From assembly GCA_021414115.1 (NCBI GenBank), contig JAIOPD010000097.1, forward strand, positions 17,092 through 81,091: a stretch of DNA of 64,000 nucleotides, read 5' to 3'. Source of the DNA: Planctomycetia bacterium (GTDB lineage Bacteria; Planctomycetota; Planctomycetia; Pirellulales; UBA1268). The position numbers and the translations under genes are program-made. Positions 19,447-26,908 of this stretch are shown piece by piece. Position 1 is the first letter of the stretch; each line of letters begins with the position of its first letter. The notes under the pieces were generated by a model. That model had not been told where the DNA came from and made no database searches. It saw nothing but the letters and a program-made list of their open reading frames with translations.

Positions 19447-20868
19447 ATGGTGAATCTCCATCTTCACAACGCGATTGCTCGCCGCGCCTTCCTGGGGAAG
19501 ACCGCGCAGGGTGTCGGCGCCGCGGCGCTCGCGGCCCTTGCCGCCCCGCAGGCCGCCTCCGCCGCGCCGCTCCGCGGCGTGCTCGAGAAGCCGCCGCTGC
19601 CCCAGAAAGCGAAGCGGGTGATCTGGCTGACGATGGCCGGCGGCCCGTCGCACCTTGAGACGTTCGACCACAAGCCCAAGCTCGCCGAGATGCATGACCA
19701 GCCGATGCCGGAAAGCATGACCAAGGGGCAGCAGCTGGCGCAGCTGCAGGGGCAAAAGCTCGTCTGCTTCGGGCCGCAACATGGATTCAAGCCGATGGGC
19801 CCCAACGGCACCCACATCTGCGAACTGTTTCCGCAGATCGGCTCGGTGCTTGGCGACATCTGCCTCATCCGCTCCATGACGACCGACGCGATCAACCATG
19901 ACCCGGCCCACATGTTCATGAACACAGGCTCGCAGATCGCGGGTCGGCCGAGCATGGGCTCATGGGTCACTTACGGCCTCGGCAGCGAGGCGGCCGACCT
20001 GCCGGGCTTCGTAGTGCTCACGTCGCTGGGCAAGGGAGGCCAAAACCAACCAATCGCCGCGCGGCAATGGTCGAGCGGGTTCCTGCCGAGCCGCTATCAA
20101 GGCGTGCAGCTGCGCGGCAAGGGCGACCCGGTTCTCTACCTCGGCAACCCAGCCGGCGTCACCCGTGACCGGCAGGGGCTCGACATCGCCGCCATCAACG
20201 CGCTCAACGCCCAACACGACGCGCTCACCGGCGACCCGGAGATCGCCACGCGAATCGCGCAATACGAGATGGCGTTTGCGATGCAGGCGAGCGTGCCGGA
20301 ACTCATGTACACGAAGAACGAGAGCGCGGCCACGCTTGAACTCTACGGCTGCCAGCCCGGCGACGGCTCGTTCGCTGCGAACTGCCTCCTCGCCCGCCGG
20401 CTCGCCGAGCGCGGCGTGCGGTTCATCCAGCTCTACCACAAGGACTGGGACCACCACGGCGGCGTCAAGGAGGGCATCGCCCTCAAGGCCGCCGAGATCG
20501 ACCGGGCCTGCATGGCGCTGATCACCGATCTCAAGACTCGCGGCATGCTCGACAGCACGCTCATCGTATGGGCGGGGGAGTTTGGCCGCACGCCGATGTC
20601 GCAAGGAGGCAACGGCCGCGACCACCACAACAAGGCGATGACCGTCTGGCTCGCCGGCGGCGGCATCAAGGGGGGCGTCGTCCACGGATCGACCGACGAC
20701 CTCGGCTACGCGGCCGTGGACAAGGTCTGCACCGTGCACGATCTCCACGCCACCATGCTTAACCAACTCGGCATCCGCCACGACGCATTCAGCGTGAAAT
20801 TCCAGGGACTCGACGCGAAGCTCACAGGCGTCGAAGGCGCGCGCGTGATCAACGAGATACTTGGTTAG
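19447..20868 (+). CDS. DUF1501 protein, Tat-exported
   Basis: 473 residues. The N-terminus IARRAFLGKTAQGVGAAALAAL carries the twin-arginine pattern, so export in folded form is likely. DUF1501 signatures follow: VIWLTMAGGPSHLETFDHKPKL, HGFKPMGPNGTHICELFPQIG, INHDPAHMFMNTGS, FIQLYHKDWDHHG and VWAGEFGRTPMSQGGNGRDHHNKAMTVWLAGGGIKGG. The fold is alkaline phosphatase/sulfatase-like with metal-binding Asp/His, but the reaction is unknown. It starts 3 bases after the DUF1549/DUF1553 stop, the normal arrangement for this pair, and ends the rightward locus. Confidence 0.93.
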   Translation: MVNLHLHNAIARRAFLGKTAQGVGAAALAALAAPQAASAAPLRGVLEKPPLPQKAKRVIWLTMAGGPSHLETFDHKPKLAEMHDQPMPESMTKGQQLAQLQGQKLVCFGPQHGFKPMGPNGTHICELFPQIGSVLGDICLIRSMTTDAINHDPAHMFMNTGSQIAGRPSMGSWVTYGLGSEAADLPGFVVLTSLGKGGQNQPIAARQWSSGFLPSRYQGVQLRGKGDPVLYLGNPAGVTRDRQGLDIAAINALNAQHDALTGDPEIATRIAQYEMAFAMQASVPELMYTKNESAATLELYGCQPGDGSFAANCLLARRLAERGVRFIQLYHKDWDHHGGVKEGIALKAAEIDRACMALITDLKTRGMLDSTLIVWAGEFGRTPMSQGGNGRDHHNKAMTVWLAGGGIKGGVVHGSTDDLGYAAVDKVCTVHDLHATMLNQLGIRHDAFSVKFQGLDAKLTGVEGARVINEILG

Positions 20869-20972
20869 GCCGAGGTCGACGCTTTCACCTGCGGGTAATT
20901 CGCTTATTCCCGGTTGTCGATTCCCATCCCGGCGGAAGCCTTGGGCTTAGCAATTCCAATGGGCCTGGCCGA

Positions 20973-22154
20973 TCAGGGCTGGTCGATGATCACGAGTGTT
21001 GCGTCGTCAACGACGATGCTGCCAGTCTCCAGGCCGGCGGCGGCCAGGAGCACCTGGAACTGCACGGTAACCGTGCCGGCAGGGGCCTTCGCGGCGAGGC
21101 GGCCTTCGACGAACTCATCTATCGGCCCGGCATGCTTGAGAAAATGCCGCTCCGCCGACGCGAACGGCCGATCGGCCGCGTCGGTGAACGTGAACTTCAC
21201 GAACGCTCGCTGAGGAACGGCAAGCGGGTCGTCGATCGATTGTGTCACCCGCATGGTCGCCATCATCGTCTTGCCCGCGATGTCACCGGTGTCGATCTGA
21301 TGCCAGACGAGCGGCCAAAACGGATTGCCCTTCGCGTGAATCCTCGCGGCCTGCGAGCCGGTCGCCGCGGTGTGGCTGACGAGATCGACGTACCCGAAGG
21401 AACGGCGCCAGGGGCCGAAGGCAAAGTTTCGTTGGCCGGGGACTGTCGGCGGCCCATCGACTAGCGCCTGCGCATCATCCAGTTGCTCGAACGCCGCCGC
21501 CCGCAAGACATTTTCCCCGGCCGCCAAGGCCTCGTCGTCGAACGGAATAACGACGGCCGTCTCGGCATGGTCGTGCCAGAACCGAAGGTCGTCGGTGGCC
21601 TAGCCGTCAGGATCGATGGAAAGGGCTTGGCCCGCCGTCACCAACCGGGGTGCGTCGGCCGCATCCAGCCGCACCTTTCCCTCGAACACGCCGACGCGGG
21701 TGTGGACGCCCGCCTCCACGCTCACGGCAAACTCGGTTCCCAGGTCCGTGATGAGGCCCGTCGGCGTCTCGACCCGCAACTTTGTGCCGGGAGCCGGGTA
21801 GCGGATGGAGCCTGTCGAAAGCCCGATCGCGTCGCCGGAGATCGGTTCGAACACGGCTGGTCCTTCGATTACCGCCGTGCCGCCGGAGGAGCGATCGCGA
21901 AGTCCTTCGTCAGGTAGTCGCGGAGCGTGGCTGTAGCCCATTGACGGAACTGGGTGCCCCGGGGCCGAACGGTCGCGATAGCCGACGGCGATGACCACGT
22001 TGAGTGAGTCGTGGTCCACGATTCTTTCGATCGTCCGGGAGCACTCGGCCTGAACTATTCGGAATTTCCGAACAGTTGCCTCGGGCGGCAATTCGCCTTC
22101 GGAAAAGATGTTTTGGATGTGCTCGTTAATCGTGGGCGGCCAGTTCTGGGCCAT
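20973..22154 (-). pseudogene. FecR-domain protein gene interrupted by in-frame stop
   Basis: Two leftward open stretches are in the same frame and separated only by a TAG at about 21600. The upstream part (184 codons) has a FecR-like core: GGTAVIEGPAVFEP, GSIRYPAPGTKLRVETPTGLITDLGTEFAVSV, TRVGVFEGKVRLD, LVTAGQALSIDPDG. The reading then continues without shift for more than 200 codons (ATDDLRFWHDHAETAVVIPFDD, later FGYVDLVSHTAATGSQAARIH and GSIVVDDATLVIID), a plausible C-terminal carbohydrate-binding-like domain. FecR/anti-sigma proteins of this kind normally pair with an ECF sigma factor and have a transmembrane helix; neither is seen here, and the N-terminal 90 residues are not recognisable. 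The gene looks decayed. It is convergent with the DUF1501 gene. Confidence 0.7.
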
Positions 22155-22233
22155 CTAAATTTTTGCCAAAAACACGGCATATCTAGTGATCCCTCCGAAT
22201 GTTGTCGGCGGGTAGTCTCTTCAAGGAGTCTTC

Positions 22234-22695
22234 ATGAATAGCGTTCTTGAGCAGCAGGTCGATGCACTAGCGCGACTTGCTTCGACGATCCGAACCGGCC
22301 TCACGCAAGCGGAACTCGCGGTGCCACCGATCAACGAGTTGCTTGCCGAGTTGGCCGAGATGGGTGTCTGCAATTTTGAATACGAGGGGCCGGCGGTCTA
22401 TTGCCGCCCGGCGGGCCGATCCAGCGACTACGACGAATCGTTCATCATCTACTCCGCCGCACTCACGCTGCCGGGCGGCATCGGGGCGGCCCTGTGGAGC
22501 TCGTGCGAATACAGCGAACGCGCGGAGCGCTTCTACAGCGAGCCGATTGATCTCCGATCCCGATTCGTCGCCTTCGCCCAGTGCCCTGGGCCGGTCAAGG
22601 CACTCGTCGTGTCGCATACGGGAAAACTGCTGGACGGCCTCCTGCGTGATGTCCGGCTGATTGGTGGAGACGGCCTTGCCGCCTCGCAGTTCTGA
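22234..22695 (+). CDS. Unknown small protein of the integrated element
   Basis: 153 residues, no recognised family. The N-terminal half is helical (EQQVDALARLASTIRTGL, INELLAELAEMGVCNFEYEG); the rest is mixed and ends in AQCPGPVKALVVSHTGKLLDGLLRDVRLI. There is no signal peptide or membrane segment. AAGGAG (22223-22228) sits 5 bases before the ATG. A short hairpin (CCCGC ATAAC GCGGG) follows about 15 bases after the stop. It is the first gene in the same-direction run that leads to the integrase, so an accessory or cargo function of the element is likely. Coding status rests on the ribosome site and good codon character. Confidence 0.65.
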   Translation: MNSVLEQQVDALARLASTIRTGLTQAELAVPPINELLAELAEMGVCNFEYEGPAVYCRPAGRSSDYDESFIIYSAALTLPGGIGAALWSSCEYSERAERFYSEPIDLRSRFVAFAQCPGPVKALVVSHTGKLLDGLLRDVRLIGGDGLAASQF

Positions 22696-22828
22696 TCAAT
22701 TCGCAGCCCGCATAACGCGGGCCTTCTGACGCCCCGGCACGTGGCCGGAGCGGTTTTTTCCTCCGTGCCGACGGCGACGCTCGCCATCGGCTGTCTTCCA
22801 CGCCCGGATTCTCCGGGAAGGAGTTTTC

Positions 22829-23089
22829 ATGTTCCGTGAAGATGCAGAGTTTCTTGAGACCGTGGCCCATGCCCTCGGCGAACGGGTGAGCCTCGTTCGC
22901 CAACGCGGCTTCAGCCTCGTTGGCTCCAACGGGGAACGAGCCTCCGATGGGCACGATGCCGGCGTCGATGAATCGGACCTGATCGACCTCGCGGCCAGCG
23001 GCTGGCTCGACTGGGATGCCCGCGATGATGTCCGCCCCTATCGCCGGCACGCCGCCGGCCGGCGGCGGAAGCGGCTGAAGATCGCCTGA
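22829..23089 (+). CDS. Unknown small protein of the integrated element
   Basis: 86 residues, not recognised. It begins with a short helix (REDAEFLETVAHALGERVSLVRQRGFSL) and ends in a strongly basic tail (RPYRRHAAGRRRKRLKIA), so nucleic-acid binding is possible. A near-perfect ribosome site (GGAAGGAG, 6 bases before the ATG) is the best evidence that it is real. The spacer in front of it contains a nested inverted repeat (GGCAC...GGAG...CTCC...GTGCC). Confidence 0.6.
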   Translation: MFREDAEFLETVAHALGERVSLVRQRGFSLVGSNGERASDGHDAGVDESDLIDLAASGWLDWDARDDVRPYRRHAAGRRRKRLKIA

Positions 23090-23105
23090 TCTTCCCGCGA
23101 TGTGA

Positions 23106-23153
23106 GCCGATGGCGTGATGCGAGGCGGAAGGCCGCCCAGCCACGCCATCGGC
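23106..23153 (+). other. Nested hairpin in element spacer
   Basis: A perfect 11-bp inverted repeat (GCCGATGGCGT and ACGCCATCGGC) encloses a second one (GGCGG/CCGCC). It is followed by a T-rich stretch (GTTTCTATTCC) and then the ribosome site of the next gene. It may be a terminator or an attenuator between element genes. Confidence 0.55.
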
Positions 23154-23181
23154 GTTTCTATTCCTTCAACGGAGCGACCAC

Positions 23182-23400
23182 ATGGCACCCGACAAGAGAC
23201 AAAACGATGACTCGTTTCCCGGTAGCATGGAGATGGCCGGCCCCGGCCCTGCCAGTATGGCGTATCGCGCTCAGACCGAGTTGGTGGAGACGCTGGCTCG
23301 ACTGGTTCTGGATTCGGTGGCGAAGACCAAACACGGCGACCGACATGGCGAATCCAAATCCGAAACCCCACGTGCCAGATTGGGTAAAGGACGAACTTGA
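23182..23400 (+). CDS. Unknown 72-residue protein of the integrated element
   Basis: A short hydrophilic protein with one helix (MAYRAQTELVETLARLVLDSV) and a basic end. No family recognised. GGAG lies 8 bases before the ATG. Its 3' end overlaps the next gene by about 56 bases in another frame, so only one of the two starts may be right. Coding potential is moderate. Confidence 0.45.
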   Translation: MAPDKRQNDDSFPGSMEMAGPGPASMAYRAQTELVETLARLVLDSVAKTKHGDRHGESKSETPRARLGKGRT

Positions 23401-23989
23401 GAAGGCCTACCACCGCGTCCAAAACCTGACGGCGGCACAGCGGCTTTGGGACCGGGTCTTCACCGAGAAGGACCGCCGGAAGTGCGGCGGCACCCTCGCG
23501 AGAGCGTGGACGCCAGAAACCGCACTGACGGTCGGCATGTATTGCACCGCTCGCGGGACCACCGCCGACCGGGCACTCGTGGAAGTCGCGCATGCCCTCG
23601 GCTTTCTCAATGACCGGCTGCGGGCAGATTTGCTCGACGCCCTCCGGGAGGAACCTGCCGAGCGTGATCCCGAGAAGCCGCATTGGGACAGGCGGGCCGG
23701 TGAGTTGCGGTTCAGGGGCGCAGTGGTCCGCGAGGTGCCGAAGGTCGGCCGCTCGCACAACATCGTTCCGATTCTCGACGCATTCGAGGAGGACGGATGG
23801 CCTCCGGAAATTGACGACCCGCTGACCAGCGGCGGTAGCGACGATCGCCGCCGCCGGGCCGTCGAGACTCTGAACAAGCAGATGCTCAAGCCGTGGATGT
23901 GGTTCCAGTGCAATGGTGACGGCACCGGCTTTCGCTGGCGAGCGAAGCCGCGGCCGGCCAAAAAAGCAGCCAAGCGAAAGCGGCGCTGA
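23345..23989 (+). CDS. Unknown planctomycete protein, winged-helix-like C-terminal part
   Basis: 214 residues from ATG 23345 (the same frame is open further upstream; ATG 23207 is an alternative but gives an unlikely Trp-rich leader that mirrors the overlapping gene). The N-terminal half is helical. The C-terminal half (WDRRAGELRFRGAVVREV, IVPILDAFEEDGWPPEIDDPL, AVETLNKQMLKPWMWFQCNGDGTGFRWR) matches a pattern I know from many planctomycete hypothetical proteins with a probable winged-helix DNA-binding fold. A basic tail (KPRPAKKAAKRKRR) supports DNA binding. It may be a regulator of the integrated element. Confidence 0.65.
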   Translation: MANPNPKPHVPDWVKDELEKAYHRVQNLTAAQRLWDRVFTEKDRRKCGGTLARAWTPETALTVGMYCTARGTTADRALVEVAHALGFLNDRLRADLLDALREEPAERDPEKPHWDRRAGELRFRGAVVREVPKVGRSHNIVPILDAFEEDGWPPEIDDPLTSGGSDDRRRRAVETLNKQMLKPWMWFQCNGDGTGFRWRAKPRPAKKAAKRKRR

Positions 23990-24166
23990 CCGCCGCGGCC
24001 CTCGCCGGCCATTTCGATGATCCGCTCGTGGTGAATCTGGCCACGACTACGTGAGCCCGTCGCACTCGCGGGGGGCCTTTTCTTTTCCCTTCGCGAGAGC
24101 TGCACCGTGGCGCCGTCCCGAGGACGGGCGCTCCGCGGATTCTTCCAGCAAAAGGAGTTTCAGAGT

Positions 24167-24514
24167 ATGGGCGGTGTTGATTCGATGCGAGTCGCGACGG
24201 ATGCGATGGCGAATCACGGTCGAGCATGGAGGTTATTCATCATGGCAGCCAGTCGGAATCTGGGGTGCGTGAAGCTCTCGGCAGACGAGCTCGCAACCAA
24301 CTTTGCGAGCGGCCCGTGGGCCGAGAAGTATCCGCCGATTCTCACGATCGCACAGGCGGCGGACATGCTGCAGGTGCCGGTCGGCACGCTTCGCTTCTGG
24401 CGAACCACCGGCCGGCTCAATGGCTGCAGCCGTCGCTACGGCCGCGTGCTCCGCTTCTACAGGGACCGCCTTATTCGGTGGTTTTTCGAGGGGGAGGGAC
24501 GCCGTGGCGCATGA
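24167..24514 (+). CDS. Excisionase-like helix-turn-helix protein
   Basis: 115 residues. The C-terminal 60 residues (YPPILTIAQAADMLQVPVGTLRFWRTTGRLNGCSRRYGRVLRFYRDRLIRWF) are a typical HTH_17/MerR-like excisionase domain with the wing residues needed for DNA contact. The N-terminal part is not recognised. AAGGAG with 9-base spacing supports ATG 24167; an upstream in-frame ATG has no site. The gene overlaps the integrase GTG by 11 bases, the classic xis-int order, so it probably directs excision of the element. Confidence 0.75.
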   Translation: MGGVDSMRVATDAMANHGRAWRLFIMAASRNLGCVKLSADELATNFASGPWAEKYPPILTIAQAADMLQVPVGTLRFWRTTGRLNGCSRRYGRVLRFYRDRLIRWFFEGEGRRGA

Positions 24515-25825
24515 CCGACCTTCCCGCGGCCGGAAAGCCGGCCGTGAATACGAGCGGATCGGGGAGCGGGTTTCAATATTCCTGAACGGCCGCGTCTGGT
24601 ACGCGAACTGGCAGGAGGGACCGAAGCAAAAGCGACAGACCCTCGGCACCCGCAACCACGATGTCGCGAGGCAAAAGGCCCGGGCCTGGAGGGCCAACTC
24701 TCCGGCGCGGTCCCGCGGCAGGCCGGCACGTTCGACATCGTCGGCGTCGTGCAGGCGTACCTCGACGTGCAGGAATCAAACGATCGAGCCGCCAAGACCA
24801 TGATGAAGTACCGGGATGTCCTCAATCGCTTTGCGGCCCACTGCCGCGACGCGGGCGTGCGGCTCATGCACGCGATCTCGGTACAGACCCTCGACGACTT
24901 CGCCGTGCGGCGGCGGCGGGATGGCATGGCCGCGAAGACCGTTTACACCGAGCTGACGATCGTCCGGCAGTGGCTCAACTTCGCCGTCACCCGCCGGATG
25001 CTCTCCATGAGCCCGGTCGCCGGCACGAAGCTCGTGAAGCCGAAGCGAGGCCCCCGTGACTATTGGCGGCAGGACGAGCTCGACGCGATCGTGGACGCCG
25101 CCAAGGGCCCCTATAAGGCCGCTTTCGTCCTGATGGCCGAGACCGGCATGCGGATCGGCGAGGTCGTCCACCTGACGCATAACGACCTGATATTGGATGG
25201 ACCGACCCCCGTAGCCCACATCCGGGCGAAGGAGGTCGTGCCCGGGGCGAAGCCGTGGCGGCCGAAGAACGGCGAGGAGCGGGTCGTGCCGCTCTCGCCA
25301 CGTGCCGTCGCCATGCTGCGAGACCTGCCACGCCGCCGCCGCTGGGTGATCGACCGGATGAACGGAACGACCGCCACCGCGACCCAGCCGACGAATGACC
25401 GCCACATCATCGCCTACCTCAAGACCGTGCTCGCGAAGCTCGGACTCGAGGGCACGAACCACAAGTTCCGGCACTCCTTCTGCACGATCGCCGTACTCGC
25501 CGGGGTGGACTTCTTCACCCTCCGTCGCTGGGTCGGCCATATCGATGAGGAGGCGCTGAAGATCTACGTCCACATCGCCGACGAGCAGGCCCAGCTTTCC
25601 ATGCGGCAACTCACCGAACGCCGCGAGGTCGACCGGATCCTTGCCGCCTGCAAGGGGCCGGGGAAGGCTGGCCGAGTCGGCGGCGACGTGGGAGCTGATG
25701 CCAGTGCCAAACCCGCACGGGGGCGGCAGGGCATCAGCAAAGTTTCAGCAAAGCCGTCCCGCGGTGGTCGCGGGGCGGGTGGTGGTTCAGCAAAGTTTCA
25801 GCAAAGTCATGGAGGTCAACAATGA
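24504..25825 (+). pseudogene. Tyrosine integrase, frameshifted in the N-terminal domain
   Basis: The frame from GTG 24504 encodes an arm-binding-type N-terminus (VSIFLNGRVWYANW, QTLGTRNHDVARQKARA). The homologous reading then continues in the -1 frame at about 24685 (LEGQLSGAVPRQAGTFDIVGVVQAYLDVQ) and runs to the stop. The second part has the core-binding domain and the complete catalytic set: Arg in TGMRIGE, HKFR, GH in RWVGHIDEEALKIYVH and the Tyr in that same motif. A single missing base explains the break. It could be a true mutation, an assembly error, or, less likely, a programmed -1 shift. If real, the downstream part (from GTG 24749) would lack the arm-binding domain. The gene lies beside the tRNA-derived att copy. 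Confidence 0.8.
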
Positions 25826-25878
25826 CTCGCTATGCAATGAGCCTTGGAAACAAGGCGTGTTCGATTCGACGTTCTTCA

Positions 25879-25901
25879 CCAAACGGAGAGGGCGGGATTC
25901 T
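25879..25901. repeat. att copy: 23-bp duplicate of tRNA-Ser 3' end
   Basis: A 23-bp stretch beginning ACCAAACGG and ending GCGGGATTC is identical to 26653-26675, which covers the 3' end and part of the T-arm of the tRNA-Ser(GCU) gene plus six bases beyond it. The identity stops sharply on both sides. It lies 54 bases behind the integrase stop, as expected of an attachment-site core. Confidence 0.85.
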
Positions 25902-25975
25902 CTCGGGCCTCTTCGCCACAGGTTCGGATTTTCTGCGATTCGACCCAGGCGAAATGGTACGGCGGAATCTGACGA

Positions 25976-26003
25976 TTGCCGCAAAAATGCACGGGCGTAT
26001 ACT
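25976..26003 (+). promoter_or_regulatory. Possible sigma-70 type promoter of PIN toxin region
   Basis: TTGCCG and TATACT are separated by 16 bases. They lie about 75 bases ahead of the antitoxin remnant. No experimental support; the match is good but the spacing is slightly short. Confidence 0.4.
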
Positions 26004-26075
26004 CTTGCTACAGGCGCGTGCATGAGTGCCAGAAAGCTGCACACCTCGCCGAACCTGCCTCAACGGGCCGTACGC

Positions 26076-26147
26076 ATGACAACAGTTCAACTCTCGCTTC
26101 CTGATGACCTCGCTCGCCAAGCGACGGAGGCACGCCGCGTGGGCTAA
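26076..26147 (+). pseudogene. Truncated antitoxin (N-terminal fragment)
   Basis: Only 23 codons: MTTVQLSLPDDLARQATEA then RRVG and a stop. The strand-helix start VQLSLPDDLARQATEA is typical of ribbon-helix-helix antitoxins partnered with PIN toxins, which normally run to about 70-85 residues. The stop TAA overlaps the toxin ATG (TAATG), as in an intact module, so an internal deletion seems to have removed the middle of the gene while keeping the junction. An in-frame ATG at 26022 would add 18 residues but not restore the missing C-terminus. Confidence 0.5.
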
Positions 26148-26593
26148 TGCCTACCACTGCGGCCCGGCCGCTGATCGCAGTGCTCGATACCAATGTCGTG
26201 ATCGCAGGGCTCTTGTGGGATGGCCCTCCCTATTCGCTGTTGACGCGAGCTACCAAGCGGCAAAACATCGTTCTTGCGACGAGCGTGATACTGTTGGCCG
26301 AACTCAGCGATACTCTCGCACTGCCGAAGTTTCGGAAACGGATAGCCGGTGCCGCAACGTCCGTCGACGAGTTGGTGGCACATTATCGTGCTCTGACGGC
26401 ACTGGTGAACCCTCGCGACGTGCCGCGTCTCGTCACTGATGACGTCGATGACGACCACGTGATTGCCGCAGCCGTGGCAGCTCGCGCGACCCACATTGTG
26501 ACCGGGGACCGCGCCCACCTGCTGCCCATTGGCACACACGGCGACATTGCGATCGTTTCGCCGCGGCAGTGCCTTGACTTACTCGGGGACTGA
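26147..26593 (+). CDS. PIN-domain toxin (putative ribonuclease)
   Basis: 148 residues. The PIN acidic residues are in place: LDTNVVIAGLLWDG (Asp14), SVILLAELSDTL (Glu), TDDVDDDHVIAAAVAARATHIVTGDRAHLL (several Asp). This resembles the COG1569-type VapC-like toxins, which cut RNA in a metal-dependent way. Its expected antitoxin directly upstream is reduced to 23 residues. The gene lies wholly between the two 23-bp att copies, so it may be cargo of a small second insertion. Confidence 0.88.
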   Translation: MPTTAARPLIAVLDTNVVIAGLLWDGPPYSLLTRATKRQNIVLATSVILLAELSDTLALPKFRKRIAGAATSVDELVAHYRALTALVNPRDVPRLVTDDVDDDHVIAAAVAARATHIVTGDRAHLLPIGTHGDIAIVSPRQCLDLLGD

Positions 26594-26652
26594 ACGGCCG
26601 CTTGGCACCACCGGCAACGCAAATGGAGGCCGATTCAACTCAACGGTATCCA

Positions 26653-26675
26653 ACCAAACGGAGAGGGCGGGATTC
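26653..26675. repeat. att copy overlapping the tRNA-Ser 3' end
   Basis: This is the right-hand member of the 23-bp direct repeat. It includes the acceptor 3' strand and T-arm bases of the tRNA gene and six bases beyond the discriminator. The distance to the left copy is 774 bp. Confidence 0.85.
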
Positions 26676-26748
26676 GAACCCGCGGTCCAGCTTTTGACCG
26701 GACACGTCTTTAGCAAAGACGCGCATTCGACCACTCTGCCACCTCTCC
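26659..26748 (-). tRNA. tRNA-Ser (anticodon GCU)
   Basis: On the minus strand the 90-nt sequence starts GGAGAGGTGGC and ends with CCTCTCC plus discriminator G, forming a 7-bp acceptor stem. The anticodon stem-loop is CGTCTTTGCTAAAGACG with GCT, reading AGC/AGU serine codons. A long variable arm (GTCCGGTC...GACCGC) and the T-loop GGTTCGAATCC confirm a class II serine tRNA. CCA is not encoded. It is the integration target of the element to its right on this strand. Confidence 0.97.
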
Positions 26749-26908
26749 GAAACCCGGAACCACGGCCGTGTCTTTCGCCACCTTCCCAGATCGGAAGGTC
26801 GCCCCGAACGCAGCCGCCGGAACCATGAAGAAACCCCCGTGGTCCGAGGATTCCGACGCCGACTATTCTGGACGCCGACCCCATGTCTCGCAAGGAGGCA
26901 CCGTACTC

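Larger units (their letters stand above)
22155..25901. mobile_element. Integrated element next to tRNA-Ser(GCU)
   Basis: The segment has small unknown genes with strong AAGGAG ribosome sites and long structured spacers, an excisionase-like HTH gene and a tyrosine integrase gene at its right end. It ends in a 23-bp copy of the 3' end of the tRNA-Ser(GCU) gene found further right. This is the normal appearance of a tRNA-targeting integrative element. I could not find a matching copy at the left side, so the left boundary is only set at the FecR pseudogene and may be wrong, or the left end may have been lost. Confidence 0.5.

Noticed and set aside
23102-23344. N-terminal extension of the winged-helix-like protein
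   Set aside because: The Trp/Arg-rich stretch is a frame shadow of the overlapping 72-residue gene and contains the spacer hairpin; ATG 23345 is preferred.
24660-24700. Programmed -1 frameshift in the integrase
   Set aside because: There is no clear X-XXY-YYZ slippery site at the switch and no known integrase of this type uses one. A one-base deletion is simpler, though not proven.
25822-26025. 67-codon frame overlapping the integrase end and the att copy
   Set aside because: It contains the tRNA-derived repeat and has no ribosome site or family; probably chance.
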